Positions 35,092 to 47,680 of a stretch of 64,000 nucleotides of DNA are shown piece after piece. Position 1 is the first letter of the stretch. Each line of letters starts with the position of its first letter. A program made the translations under genes and the position numbers. The notes beneath the pieces were generated by a model, which saw only the letters and a list, made by a program, of their open reading frames with translations, was not told where the DNA came from and made no database searches. The stretch comes from Aselliscus stoliczkanus (Eukaryota > Chordata > Mammalia > Chiroptera > Hipposideridae), in assembly GCA_033961575.1 (NCBI GenBank), contig CM066727.1, positions 120,454,434 through 120,518,433 on the forward strand. Direction: 5' to 3'.

Positions 35092-35620
35092 TCCTCAGGA
35101 TACAATATCATTTTTCATTTAGTATCTTAGTTGGATTGAGGAGAGGAGAGTTTTCAGAGTCTTCCTCTTAGATTTCCCTACTCTGATAGCTCTTACCTCA
35201 CAGACCAAGGAATCAATGCATCAGTTATGCCAACTAGAAAATATGTCCATTCTAATTATTCATTCAGTGGCTGGGGAAATGACCACTGAGTGGATTCAGG
35301 AGCTCGGTGGATCTATTGGTGAGCTGAACCTAGATCAGAATTCTGTTAGTTGGTCCCCATACATCCTCGTTCTAACAGGGGCATCATAATAATGCTTCCA
35401 AGTTCCCAAATATCAATATCAACTCAGGTTCTGTGTGTGACATTTTCAAATGTCTGAGTAGTCTGAATAGTCCCCTTTTCCCAGTATAGTTACCTTTGTC
35501 AAATACTGTAGTTCTCTTTGGAGAAAGACCAAGGGAATAATCATAATGTACATTTGTAATGGTGTTATGGAGTTCTCTTTCCGAGCACCTGGCCTCTCCT
35601 TCAGCCATTTGGTTCTCAGT

Positions 35621-36525
35621 CTAAAATCTCACTCAGTCCTGGAAAGTGGCAGGGGGTCATATTTTTTATTGAAGTGGATGCCCTCAGCTTTCTGATCATC
35701 CATCCTTGAATTATTTTTATTGTATAGATTGAGCAATAAGCCTTGTGCATTGCCCGTCCATCTTGCTTGCAGGGTACTGTGTTCTATATAACCATTTCCA
35801 TATCTCTCTGGAGGTCAGCACCGCCTCCTTTTTCTGGCTGCCTTTCAGAGTTTGTTGCTTATTTCTATAATTGCAGCCACCTGCCTTCTCACAGTTAAAC
35901 ACCACCAGCTGGTCTTTATTATTTTGAGATCTTATCATAGTCCATTAATATCAGTTCTGTAACAGCATCTTCCACCGCCAGATGGCAAGCTTCTCAGTGA
36001 TGCTGGCGCCTCTCAGAACTTTGGAAAACCAAGTGTCTCTGAGTTTTTTCATGGAGCATTGTTGAATGGTTGGTTTCCTAGCTGTTCTGGTTATCATTGG
36101 GAAAAGCTGTGAGCCGAAGGCAACTTGTCATGGATACAGGTTGAGAAATAACCAAGGATTTCCAGTGAATTAAAAAAGCTGAGGTGAAAACAATAACGTT
36201 GGTAAAATCATTTGAAAAACTATAGACATCATTCTGCTCAATAAATTAGTTCTATGTCTTTCTTTCCCTTATTTAATATATGCACAACTGACAGAAAATG
36301 GAAAAAGATTAGAAACTTATTATTAGTCAACTTTAGAGCAGAATCCTTATTATGCTAAACCTACATATTTCCAATGTTTTATTTTTGTAAATTATTAACA
36401 TCTGTAAATTTATTCTATTAGGAAAGAAATTATTGATGCCATTTTAAACTCCCAACTAAAAAGTAAGAACCATGGTTGCTGAGATATTGTCCCTATTGTT
36501 CACTTACCATAGCCACAAAGACTTA
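35621..36525. other. Unassigned DNA beside the ERV
   Basis: May include the gag side of the provirus (minus strand), but I recognise no gag motif. A 73-codon minus ORF at 35938-35717 has no known domain. Confidence 0.4.
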
Positions 36526-36529
36526 TTCT

Positions 36530-37515
36530 GTATTTTCTTCTAGAGGTTTTTAGTTTTCGATTTCACTTTTAGATCTATGATCCATGTTGAGTTAATTTTT
36601 GTGTATGGAGTAATGTATGGATCAAACTTTATTATTATTACTATTACATATGGAAATCCAATTGTTCCAAATATTATCTGTTGAAAAAACAATCCTTTTC
36701 CATTGAATATTCTTCTCTCCTTTGTTAGAAATTAAATGACCATGTATGTGAGGGTCTATTTCTGGACTCTATTTTTTTCACATTAAGTTATTTATCTTCA
36801 TGCCAATGTCCACTGTTTTAAAGCTTTTTAATTTCTTGGTTGCTTTATTTCCTTTCCTTATCTTACTGCTCTACCTAAAATCTCCAGTGCAAGGTTGAAT
36901 GGAAGTAGTAAGAGTGGATATCCTTGCCTTGTGCGTGATATTAGGAAGTAAGCTCAGTTTTTCACAAACAAGAATGATGTTAGATGTAAGTTTATTAGAG
37001 ATTCTCTTTATTAAATTGAAAATAGTTTCCGTTCCTACTTAGTGGAGATTTTTTTTTAATACAGAATGGGTGTTTGATTTCATCAAATGATTTTTCTGTA
37101 TCTAGTGAGATGATCATATATTGTGAATTACATTGATTTGTTTTCAAGTGTTAAGTTGACCTTGCACTTTTGAGATAAAACCTACTTTGTCATGATGTTT
37201 TCTTTTAATACATTATTCAATTCAATTAGATAACATTTTATTAGGAATTTTTGTATCTTTGTTCACAAGAAATATTGGTCTGTAATTTTCTTATATCTTT
37301 GCCTGATTTTGATATTAGAATAATACTTGCCTCGTAAATGAGTTGGGAAGTTTTACTCCTCTGCAATTTTCTGGTAGAATTCACATAGAATTTGTGTCAT
37401 TTGTTTCTTACATGTTTGGTGGATTTAATCAGTGAGGCTATCTGGGCCTGGAGTATTCATTTGAGAAAGATTTTAACTTCAAATTCAATTTCTTCAATAA
37501 ATATGGTAATATTCA
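36530..37515 (-). mobile_element. Old LINE-1 fragment (ORF2)
   Basis: The minus strand matches L1 ORF2, from the RT palm region to the domain after it. The same order of text is seen in copies A and D (for example 'tctatttctggactctattt', 'tggatatccttgccttgtgc', 'gtatctagtgagatgatcat'). It is far more diverged than copy D, with an internal gap between about 36810 and 36880. Likely an L1M-age insertion. Confidence 0.8.
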
Positions 37516-37915
37516 GATTACCTGAGAAGATTCAAATACTCTATAATACTGCCCACCTGATAGTTTTGCTCTTGAAGAAAATGGGGGGGGGGAGAATTCA
37601 TCAGCATTAGAAAGTTATAAAGGATAAAGAAAACAGAAGATAAGAAGAATAGAATAAAGCTAGTTGCAATAGGAAATTTAAAAAATTTACTTATGAATTA
37701 CGTCAGTGGAAAAAAAGTATGTCAAGGAGCTTTCTTAATCTCAATATGTCTGAGTTTATAAGGTTGCTTCTTATCAGATTTCATTAATTTTTATAGGTCA
37801 CATAGAGATGGATAAATCATAATTCGTAATGCATAATATTTCATATTAGCAGTGATATAATAAAGATAATATAAATATCAAGAAATAAAATTTCTTTATG
37901 CATTTATTCAAAAAC
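37516..37915. other. Unassigned DNA
   Basis: No feature apart from a short G run at about 37584-37593. Confidence 0.5.
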
Positions 37916-37919
37916 TCAT

Positions 37920-38870
37920 TTATATATTCATTCAGTTTCTTAATGCATTCATGAACTTATTCATTCCCAAACATTATTTTACTGAAAGTCTTTTATGTGC
38001 TAGGCACTATTTGAAGCCATGTGAATTTAGCTGTGAACAATAAAGACCAGCATAAGTAAACAAGTAAAATTTTAGACGACCATAAATATGATAAAAATAA
38101 AGCCAGATGATGTGAAAGGGAATGACTTAGGGGCTGCTTTAGATTGAGAGATCAGAAAGGTATTAATTAGGAGATGAAAATTAAGCTGACTCCTCAATGA
38201 CAAAAGTGAACTTGTCATGAACACATTGAGAGGGCAAGTAATTCATGAAAAGGAAACAACTCATAAATAAAACAATATAATAAAATGAGCTGGACTGATC
38301 TGAGGATTCTCTGAGGCCAGTAGATTTGGAACAGACTGAGGGAAATTCAGTCAGTGGAAGATGAAGTAAGAGGAGTAGAAAGGATTAACATATAAGGCAT
38401 TTTAGGCCAAGGTACTTTCATGTGGGAGATACTGAGAATTTACTGGAGGGCATCAAGCAGAAAGGTGACATACAATTTATATTTTTAAAAGATCACCCCA
38501 GAGGCTATGGGGAGATCAGACTGGGGCAAGAGTGGAAATGAGGAGAGCTGATAAAAAGTGATGGTGGCTTGGACTGGGGGATGGTACCAGAAATGGAGAT
38601 ACATGAATGGATATGTGTTACACTTTGGATATAGGCAGCGCATGCTGATCAAGGACTTGGGGAATATCTCCCTCTAGTTAACACGAACAATTTTGGGTTG
38701 GGCAACTGTGTGTAGTGATGTCATTTCCGGAGGAAAGGAAGCACTGATAAGATTTGACAGAATGGAAATTAAGATGTTTTTTGGATATCTTAAATTTGAG
38801 TATCTAATTAAAATTTCCAGTGGAAATGTGAACTAGGCATTTGTTTATATAATTCAGAGTTTAGAGGGAT
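37920..38870 (-). mobile_element. Long L2 LINE relic
   Basis: Opens with the reversed L2 3' end (tatattcattcagtttctta, tgtgctaggcactatttgaa) and continues for about 900 bp through text such as aagatcaccccagaggctat and tgatggtggcttggactggg, which fits the L2 body read backwards. One of the longest L2 copies in the window. Confidence 0.65.
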
Positions 38871-39060
38871 GACATTTATTAACTCATTGACTCATTCCAC
38901 AGAACCTTATTACAAGGCTATATTATATGTTAGGCAACTGTTAATAATGAAGATGTTAATATGAAGAAGAAGTAAGATCAAACCTGGTTTTAAAAAGTTC
39001 GTCTTCTAGAGGGGAGACTGACTATCATTACAGTGTGATAAGTACTATAATAGAGAATGG
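38871..39060 (-). mobile_element. Second L2 3'-end relic
   Basis: A new reversed L2 3' end starts (aactcattgactcattccac, tatatgttaggcaactgtta), followed by 'tcttctagaggggagactga'. It abuts the longer L2. Confidence 0.55.
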
Positions 39061-39855
39061 AACATAGCACTTTAAATATCAGATAATGGCACAATCACTT
39101 CTGCTTGAGGGACTTGGTATAGGAGTTGCTAAAATTTTAAAGTAGATAATATTTTGTTTTTAGTACAAAAATGATGCCAAGTTACTAGAGTAAAATTTCT
39201 GAAAATAACTTTGTGAATGTGTATGAAATCATTGAAAGATATCTTCAGGAAGACAGCATGAAGAATCACCCCCAAGTACAAATAGAGACAAACAGAAGAA
39301 TTAATGCACTGTATGTACCCAGAGTAGAATTATTTCATACATGTTACATTTTGTCTAATTAGTTATATAACCTTTTTTGGATAATGTATTATCCAATTAG
39401 TAATTCAATGGATGGATATCAATAACCTTCTATCACCTTTATTATTGTCTAGGTAAATGAGGATTTTTCAAGGTGTATTGAAAAAAAAATAGCAAGAAAT
39501 GCCCACACCCTCCAAGCAGTTTCACTGCAGCACATGTATACCAAATCTTATTTTCGAATGCTTGCTGTTTCACTAAGAACTTCAGTGTTTCTTGTCCTAC
39601 TTCTATCTGTTTCTGCTTTGCCTATAGCCATGAGAGCAGCAGGCAAACCACTAGAAACCAAAACTTTCATTGCATTTCACAGCCTCCTGTAAACTGTGAG
39701 TATAGAGGGAAACACGGGAGATTAGGTAGATCATTTTTCTCAGACAGGTGGCATATTCCCAGCACAGAGATAAGCAATAAGGAAGCTCTACGTGGAGAAA
39801 GCAGGAGTGCTACATTGGCCAGTATTCTGGCCCCTCTTCAGGTGTGTGGTGTAAG
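39061..39855. other. Unassigned DNA
   Basis: No gene or repeat recognised. Confidence 0.5.
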
Positions 39856-39859
39856 ACCT

Positions 39860-40330
39860 CAAATTAAAGCCCAGTATTGTTTGCTGCCTTGACATCTGGT
39901 GAAACGAGGAAGACCTCAAATGGCCTCATCACAAGTTCCCCACCCAATTCTGCTCCCACAGAGACCTCCTGGCTAAACAACTCCCCTTACCAAGGGGACC
40001 AAGTGAAGAGCCTGTTTATGCCCGAGCAGTGGCTTTCAGTTCCCTGCCAGTCTGTGGGACTACTCAAACAAGTCAATTGCATCTTCCCACAGAACTGATG
40101 GTCATCCCACCCTCCTGATATCTACAAACCTCCCCCAGACCCCTGTGGCTCACTCTGGTCCTGTTTGCAACCCCCGTGTTTTCCTACATTGCATGTGGTG
40201 TTCTCCCTGGGCCGTGAGTATAGGTGACTCAAAAGCTGCAGTCAACCGCACCTGTCCTGTCAGATGTTTGGCCATCCTATAACCTCATGGCAGGGATCTC
40301 TGCCCCATGAGTGGGGTGACTGGGAAGTGA
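39860..40330. other. G+C-richer segment, possibly LTR-like
   Basis: A patch with higher G+C than its flanks and many CC/CT-rich words (cctcccccagacccctgtgg). The composition fits an old LTR, but no TG...CA edges or target duplication were found. The 73-codon ORF at 39877-40098 has no known domain. Confidence 0.3.
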
Positions 40331-41455
40331 ATAGAACAAGTCGATACTAACATGCACACAGGACAGGAAGAGAGCACTTTCTGAACAGGAAGCATATGAC
40401 TTTACTCCAATAGTGTGGGTTGATGCTAGCTAATTTTCAATGTAACCACTAGAAATACTTTGCCTTCTTGATCATCCTTACCCTCCCTAAATGTTTTCAG
40501 AGATTGATGTTACATATCCACAGCTCATGCTTTCTTCCTGCATCCTTGCTTTTATCCTTAATTACACATTTTGATCTGGTCTTCTACTTGTACCAGCGTC
40601 TTAATTCTCAATCGGCATGGGTTAGTCTCTTTTCCAATTATGCTTTACTTTCTGATGGCCTTGCGATGTACACATCATGCCCTCTCACACTGCTCTATGA
40701 TGGGTGCTCCAAAGTGGAGCACCTGCACATTCTTTCCATCTTCTGTTGGTCTTTGGCTTCTATAATTATGACCCCTCAAGGTTGTTCTGAAGTCTATTCT
40801 TTGGTGGTCAACTCCTGCCCAATTCAATAGCTAAGATGCTTATATGTGGTCTCATTATTTTGTTTGGAGTATTATCCATTTCTGGATCACCAGGGAACTT
40901 TCTCTCTACAAATATAAAAACTCAACCATAATTGAAAGCAAATAGATACTAGATTTTTGTTTCTGCTCCATGGATTAGCACAGTGAATTAAAAATTGACC
41001 AATATCCATTATCCACATGGAAAAGACTATGGACATTTACACAATAGGCTGTGTGACCCAGTTGCAGTTGCTTTCAGTTTCCAAGTACGTGGAGATTTTC
41101 AGGAATAAATGTTGATGGTATCAGCTTCGTAGCTATTTTCATGCACATGGGTAGCCACTCTGTAGTCACACATGTGCATATACACACATACTTGTGCATA
41201 CCTCATTTTCAACATACAATAGATTGCTTGTTTGTTCACCTTCTTTTCCCACCACTGCAGAAATATTCCATTTCCATTTTCCCCTCATGGAAAATGCTCT
41301 GCTGAGTGAAAGGGAGCTCTTGGTTATCCAATGAACTAAAGCTACAGTGATAACACATTCAGAGCTGTCAAGGAGGAGGAGATTGATTTCTGCAAACAGG
41401 ATCAAATGGCAACTGAAAATGAGAGCTTCAAAACTATCTCCCCCTCCTGTTTGAC
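40331..41455. other. Unassigned DNA
   Basis: The 120-codon plus ORF at 40468-40830 overlaps a second frame and shows no domain. No repeat could be assigned. Confidence 0.45.
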
Positions 41456-41459
41456 ATCG

Positions 41460-42330
41460 ATCTGTCCTACATGTGCCAGCTCATTATCTGGTGCGCAGAG
41501 GGGAATTGCAACTTGACGTAATCCATGGCAATTTTACAAGGGAGAATGGAAGGGCAGACTGTCTGGTACAATGCTCTGATTGACAGGGGTTTGTAGCCCA
41601 CAAACGATGGTGTGATATACTCATATGGGAAGAAAAGTATTTATTCGTGGACTAAAGTTACATTAAATAGCTGGAGATCATGTTATAAATGGTAAGAAAA
41701 CCCACAATACACAATTCTAGTCGAGGCTAGTATTTAAAAGAATAGGTTGTATTAACATGGCATTTCTCAGCTCGTACTTTGGTCTGGTCTGCAGCTTGAA
41801 GACAATTTAATTTCAGTTTAAGTCTTTGTAGTGCTTTGGTGCTTTTCCAAGGGCAGATTAAAGACAACTCGTGGGCTGTGGACTGTATCACAGTTACCCA
41901 CGTTAGGACTTGGTAATTGGTACAAAAGAATGAATGCATTTATTCTAGGAAGTTTCTAGAGATCAAACAAGTCTAATAAAATTGTTTTAAATGGATTCTT
42001 CACCTCATTTAAAAAAGAGTGTCTGTAACTCCATCAATTTACTTTGAAAGGTTCTTTTGGCCTTCTGGAGAGACCAGTGTGCACATTTATTTTTGATAAT
42101 ATTGAGTGGATACTGCCTTCTATTACATGTATGTCTGTCAAAGTGTGCTCTCAATGTCTGGGAATTGTGCATCTCAGATTTCATGCATTAATATTAGGCA
42201 TAATAGCTTTAATGGAACAGGAATCCTGTGGCATATGGAACAAAGAACTCCCTGCTTCTTGGCAGAGAACACTAAGTAGTACATCAACATATACTGTAGC
42301 ATCAGCACTCTGAGTCCACAGATCCAGTTT
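41460..42330. promoter_or_regulatory. Candidate conserved noncoding region
   Basis: Repeat-free text with a CRE/ATF-like tgacgtaa at 41514-41521 and balanced composition. Nothing coding can be supported. The regulatory role is a guess. Confidence 0.2.
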
Positions 42331-42399
42331 TTAAGAAATAAACACAAAGCAATTCTCTTGTCATTTTGATGTAAATGCTACTTGCCTTTTAAAGCACAG

Positions 42400-43060
42400 C
42401 TCACATCTTCCCTTCAGTTTTCAACCATTCTCTAACTTCTATGCTCCACCTCCCTGATCCTTACTCTCACCCGATAACTTCATCCTTGAGGTATGAAAAA
42501 GATAAAGGCCATAATAAGCTCAAAATCTCACAAATTCTCTCCTCTCTCTCTCTCAACAAAAAACGGGGGTCGTACTACATTCTACTTCCTTGTCCTCTGT
42601 TTGTTTGTTCTCCACCTATTTCAACCCAGCTTTTGGCCATGCTGGTCTACTAAAAAAGGCCCCCAATAAAATCAATGATGACTTTCTAACTGGTAAATTA
42701 AACCACCATTTCCCTGTCTGTTCCACTTGATATCATTGGCATCTGACATTACAGTTCACTCTTCCTTTCTTGTCTTTTTCTTCTTCCTTCTAATCCAGAA
42801 AAACCATTTCCTCTTGTTTTCACTTTTTCCTCCTCATCCCTTGTGATTGTTTCATTTCTGTTTGCTCCAGGCACTCTTCTGCCTGTTCTTGCTTGGAGTA
42901 GAGTTGAGGAGAGGCTTATGCTTGGCTGCAAGTATCCCTGGAATCACACAGCACACGGACCTGGGGCTTACCCTCACCCACTCAAGGTTGGCTCCTGGGC
43001 TCTGCCTTCGGTCATGCCTGGTGTATCCATCCCCTCTGTCACCATTTTATTTCCAATTTT
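42400..43060 (+). mobile_element. Possible L2 LINE relic
   Basis: Pyrimidine-rich plus-strand text (atcaatgatgactttctaac, cttgatatcattggcatctg) in the order expected for the coding-to-3' part of an L2 element. Strongly diverged. Confidence 0.4.
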
Positions 43061-44055
43061 CTAGCCAAGCTTGTGGATAAAGTTTACCTATTATTTTACC
43101 TCATAATATTACTCATTAATAATTAAGTGCTTAATTAAAATATGCTAATTATGGACACATTTAAATAATCAAGTATAAATATTTTAAAATTTTCTATAAT
43201 TTGCATTAGCCATGAATTTTCAACAATGCTTTCTCATCCTTAAAACAATTCAATTTATATCCAAATTAAAACTACCCATGAATTAATTATTTGATTTCAC
43301 TTCTTTCTTTTTTCCTCTGTATTAAATCATGATTTAGGTCAATAGATCTTTATATATTTCATCAGAGTTCCAGTAAAGCCTTTTGATAATTTCTTGTATA
43401 AAAAAAGTAAATATGATTACACAGAACAGGAGTCATAGAAAAATTTTACCGTAAAGTTAAAGGTGTTTCTGAAATAAAATAGAATTGGAAGTCACATGTT
43501 AGCTTTGGCTGGGCATTTAGTGGATTCAGTTGCAATCAATAATAGATATCACCATGAGAAACATTTGTGGCTTTCATTATCATCTCAGAGACAGGACTTA
43601 CTACCAAATCCTTTGAAAGGTTGCTAATGAGACCAAACAATGTGCCATACACTCTTACCTATGTAAGAAAGTGATGGATGTGAAAAAGGAAACAAACAAA
43701 CAACAACAACAAACAAACAAAAAACAAGCAACCAAACCCGTAGAGAAGTGAGGCTGTGAGATTTAGTAGAAAAATATAGAAGACCTAGATTCAAATTATA
43801 CCCCAAGCACTCATGGCTCTCTGATAACTGAATTCCTGTAAATGGGACCCTGTCAGTTGGGAAGAATTCCACTTAACTATCTATTTCTTGGTGCTGGAAA
43901 GTTCTTTTTGGACAGTACTGACACACACGTAAAGGATTATTTACACTACCTTGCTTCCAATAAATACATACTATCTGTTGGTATATTGAATTGTCTGTTT
44001 CATGAAAGACAATACCCTCATGGATGAGGCAGATTAATCCCATGCTGCCCAAGGC
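43061..44055. other. Unassigned AT-rich DNA
   Basis: No gene supported. A CAA/CAAA-rich simple tract occupies 43687-43730. Confidence 0.5.
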
Positions 44056-44059
44056 AAAT

Positions 44060-44205
44060 CATTCTTATGACATTAACTGTCATCTTCTCCCCCATATTTT
44101 ACTTTGTTCATCTATAGTATGGGGATATTAATAGTATCTCTCTCATGGGAGAGTTGTAAGAATGAATCAAAATAACACATGTACCTGGCTGACACATAGT
44201 AAGCA
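44060..44205 (+). mobile_element. MIR-type SINE relic
   Basis: Plus-strand MIR: ttgttcatctatagtatggg, agagttgtaagaatgaatca, gctgacacatagtaagcact. Confidence 0.75.
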
Positions 44206-44209
44206 CTCA

Positions 44210-44575
44210 ACATCTCTGCCTACCTTTCTTGTCTCATTTCCAGTAACTCTTTCTTATGCATCTTTCATATTGCATCACGTTCACACTCTGGAACACCATC
44301 CTCTCTCATGCCTCCATACTTTAGCACATACTCTTTCCTTTCCCATGAACACTGTTCCTTTCATACTCTGTCTTGCCCACATTATCCTTGCAAACACAAA
44401 CACAAAAAAAGGGTACCTCTGTAAAGACAATTCATTTCTCCTTCAGGTACTTGTCACTTCCTACTCCAGGCAAGTAGGTAAGAACTGGATTTCAATTTAT
44501 CCCCGGAATAATAACTTTCATTCCAAAGCAGCCCCTGACTGTGTGAGCAATGTTTTCACTATGGTTTTAAAAATG
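44210..44575 (+). mobile_element. L2 LINE relic
   Basis: Plus-strand L2 3' region directly after the MIR, with C/T-rich words (tttcctttcccatgaacact) and gtaaagacaattcatttctc. The 139-codon ORF at 44162-44581 spans the MIR and L2 and is not a gene. Confidence 0.5.
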
Positions 44576-44800
44576 GTATAGGCAAGGTAGGAAATCATGC
44601 AACATCTACCACTACTCTTTTTCCCCTATTTTCTAGCATATTTCTTTTATAGTACTAATGTTTGAAAAATACATAAAAAGCACTATTAAAAATAAAATAA
44701 TATTTTAAAATCATGACTAGACATATACAACTTCAGAAATTCTAAAGGTTTAAAGCTCCAGGATGATGGGAAATTGTTGTAGTGTGAAGCATTCAACCTT
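44576..44800. other. Unassigned DNA
   Basis: AT-rich spacer, no feature. Confidence 0.5.
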
Positions 44801-44805
44801 AACCT

Positions 44806-45495
44806 TTTTAATTTTACTATCTTAACTATTTTTAGTGTATAGCTCATTACCAGTTAAGTACATTTATATTGTTGTTCAACTAGTTTCCAGCACTCTTTTC
44901 ACCTTGCAAAATTAAGATTCTATAAATATTAAACAATCACTACCCATTCCTCTCTCCCACCAGCCCCTGGCAACCACCATTCTATTTTCTGTCTCTATGA
45001 TGTTGACTATTCTAGGTACCTCATATATTAGTAGAATCATATAACATTTATCTTTTTGTGACTATTTTATTTTACTTAGTATAATGTCCTCAACATGGTG
45101 TATGTTTCAGAATCTCCTCCCTTTTTAAAGCAGAATAATAATCCATGTATGTATATGCCACATTTTGTTTACTTGTTATCCATTTATCTGTTGGTGGATA
45201 CTAAGGTTGCTTCCATCTTTTGGTTGTTGTGAATATGCTGCTATAAACATGACTGTACAAATACCTCTTTGAGACTCTGCTTTCAGTTCTTTTGGGATAT
45301 AACCTTTAGTGGAATTGTTTTATCAGATTTTCTATTCATTTTTAATTTTTTAAGAAACCACCTTATGGTTCTCCTCAGCAGTTGTGCCATTTTATGTTCC
45401 TACTAACAGTGAACAAGGGTAACAATTTCTCCACATCCTTACCAGGACTTATTTTCTGTTTTGTCGATAGTAACCACCCTAGTGGGTGTGCTAAT
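44806..45495 (-). mobile_element. L1M-type LINE-1 3' fragment
   Basis: The minus-strand L1 3' UTR and end of ORF2. Plus-strand words such as cccctggcaaccaccattct, ttctaggtacctcatatatt, cttccatcttttggttgttg and tttctccacatccttaccag mark an older L1M-type 3' end, different from copy D. Truncated at the 5' side near 45495. Confidence 0.85.
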
Positions 45496-45950
45496 GCTTC
45501 TCTTATTGAGGTCTGCCATTGATTCTCCTTATAGAATTTTTCTTCTCCAAGCACTGGTTCTGGAGCCACAAAGAACAGATCCAAAAACATAGAGGAAGCT
45601 TCCTTTGCTGATATAAGCCTCTGGGCCTCAAAAAGCCAAAGATTGGCAGATGTCTTTGACTTTTTGGTTATGAAACTCAAATTTCCATCCATATACTTCA
45701 CTTCCTCAGGATTTTTGTCCTGTCTTAGTTTGGGCTTACACTAAGCTGATTCTTTAGAGTGAAGACTCTGTTCAATTTTCCTGCCATTTATAAAATATCT
45801 ATTTACCACTTCAGGCAAAATTAATGTATGCCTTCACTTTTTTTCCCCAAAATATTCTGTATATTACTAAAGTTGATACATATCATTATAATTGTTTGCT
45901 TATTTATTAGCCTCTGGAGCAGACTCAAAAGACCCACCTTCATCATTTCC
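45496..45950. other. Unassigned DNA
   Basis: No gene or repeat recognised. The 108-codon minus ORF (45701-45375) overlaps the L1 fragment. Confidence 0.5.
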
Positions 45951-45953
45951 ACC

Positions 45954-46345
45954 TTTGTTATTTTTTTTCAATTTTTAAAAATGTTTTCTTATTTTTCAAT
46001 ACAGTTGACATTCAATATTATGTTAGTTTAAGGTGTATAACATAGTAGGTAGACATTTATATAACTTACAAAGTAATTCCCCCAATAAATCTAGAACCCG
46101 CTTGGCACCATACATAGTTATTACAATATTATGCTGTACTTTACACCCCATGACTATTTTGTAACTGCCAATTTGTGTTTTGTAATCCGTTCACCTTTGT
46201 CACCTAGCCCCCCCAAACTCCCTCCCATCTGGCAACCATCAGTTTGTTCTCTGTATCTATGAGTATGTTTCTGTTTTATTCATTTATTTTGTTCTTTAGA
46301 TTCTACATGTAAGTGAGATCATATGGTATTTGTCTTTCTCTGTCT
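45954..46345 (-). mobile_element. LINE-1 3' part of a twin-primed insertion
   Basis: A minus-strand L1 3' UTR (plus-strand words ttacaatattatgctgtact, ctggcaaccatcagtttgtt, atatggtatttgtctttctc) ending near the ORF2 stop region. It joins directly to an inverted L1 segment at about 46346. Confidence 0.85.
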
Positions 46346-46650
46346 GAATGGGAGAAGGTATTTGCCAATGATAATCCTATAAGGGGTTAATATCCAAGTA
46401 ATATAAAGATCTCATACTGCTTAACACCAAAAAAAAAAAGTCAATTTGATTAAAAAATGAGCAGAGAATGTGAATAAACTTTTCTCTAAAGAGGACATAC
46501 AGATGGCCAATAGACATATGAAAAGATGCTAAACATCACTAATCTTCAGAGAAATGCCAATTATAACTGTGATATCACTTCACACATGTCAGAATGACTA
46601 TCATCAATAAATCAACAAACAAGTGTTGGCAAGGATGTGGAGAAAAGGGA
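46346..46650 (+). mobile_element. Inverted 5' part of the same LINE-1
   Basis: Plus-strand L1 ORF2 C-terminal text, starting tgggagaaggtatttgccaa and continuing through gaggacatacagatggccaa to gatgtggagaaaaggga. In copy D the matching segment is about 57850-58150 on the minus strand. The opposed halves and the missing ~370 bp between them are the standard signature of twin priming. No target duplication was found. Confidence 0.85.
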
Positions 46651-47285
46651 CCCCCCTCCATGTTCTTACTAAAAGAACTGTAATTATATTTTGAGTAGCT
46701 TGTATTCAGCTAAAAATCTGTATTCTCCAGACTCTCTGGCAGCCAAGGTTGCTCACATGACACATTTCTGATAAATGAGAACAATTTGGAACATTGGTGA
46801 TTTCTGAATAAGTTTTGGTATCCTAATATGAGCATATTGGGAATATAAATGAGAGGTTAGACATGGAGCACCCATTTTGGAGTCATGTGGCAACCATGAA
46901 AATAAAGCCATATATGAAGGATGATGAAACACAAAAATAAAAGGAAGCTATTGTGACATTATGAAACTTCTGTATCATGCTGGCTGTGTACTATGCGTTT
47001 CTTGAATATGACAAAATATCAGACTGTTGGTAAAGCCAGTGTTTCCTGATTTTTACACAACAAAATATACAAAAATGATAATATTTGACACTTTTAAGGA
47101 AAAGGAAGTTCATAGACAAAGCTGAATATTAAAAATGCTTTCTCCAATTTCAGCAGAGGAATGGGGGGAAGGGCATTATTTTGTCATATCTGTAACCCAC
47201 TGATAAAATAAGAATGTGCTATTCAGTACACCTGTTTGGAATCTCTGACTCAGCCATAACAGTCATGTTGCTTCTTCAGAAGGCT
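46651..47285. other. Unassigned DNA; 46660-47060 may be an old dispersed repeat
   Basis: Contains words (actctctggcagccaaggtt, gtcatgtggcaaccatgaaa) with the feel of an old LTR or dispersed repeat. The family could not be named. Confidence 0.3.
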
Positions 47286-47289
47286 GAAC

Positions 47290-47680
47290 ACAATTCCTTA
47301 CCAATAGAGTTTCTCTAGCTTGACAATGAGGTTTTCGAGAGCAAAACGATGTATTATTTTTCATGTTTCTCTCTTACCTAGTATGTTGCTAGAAACTAGT
47401 TACTCAATAAATAGTTATTGAATAAATGAAAAGAACTCATTGTTCCAGACTGACTGGCTTGCTCACAGTTCTGGATCATGCTTGTTTCTGACTCACAGCC
47501 TTCACTCAGTGTCTCCAAACCTTTTGACCCCTCTCAACATAGCTAAATGTTACTCTTCTTCAAAGTCCTTTTCAAGTCTTACCTCTTTCACAGAAGTGTT
47601 CTTATCGTTTTGGCTCATATCACACCATTGTCTGTGCTGCTATAATCTGTTTGTAATCACTGACTAAGCCATTGTAGTCA
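47290..47680 (+). mobile_element. Two adjoining L2 relics
   Basis: A plus-strand L2 3' end closes at about 47432 (ctcaataaatagttattgaa). A second L2 body starts around 47440 and runs to 47680 (cttttcaagtcttacctctt, cacagaagtgttcttatcgt). Confidence 0.5.

Larger units (their letters stand above)
31700..35620 (-). mobile_element. Endogenous retrovirus, decayed, pol recognisable
   Basis: A proviral relic lies on the minus strand. From high to low coordinates I see protease-like remains (35620-35100, weak), reverse transcriptase (35091-34430), RNase H-like text (34430-33900), integrase (33230-32790) and a possible 3' LTR (32110-31700). All domains are broken by stops and frameshifts, with several microsatellites inside. 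No complete gag, env or 5' LTR was recognised. The pol text resembles a class I (gammaretrovirus-like) or related ERV family; the class is not settled. It cannot make a functional protein. Confidence 0.75.

Noticed and set aside
37584..37593. G-quadruplex from the G run
   Set aside because: A single G run cannot form an intramolecular quadruplex by itself.
39860..40330. CpG-island promoter
   Set aside because: G+C is raised but CpG is rare and no gene starts nearby.
40468..40830. A 120-codon plus-strand ORF
   Set aside because: Two overlapping frames, no domain, AT-rich surroundings.
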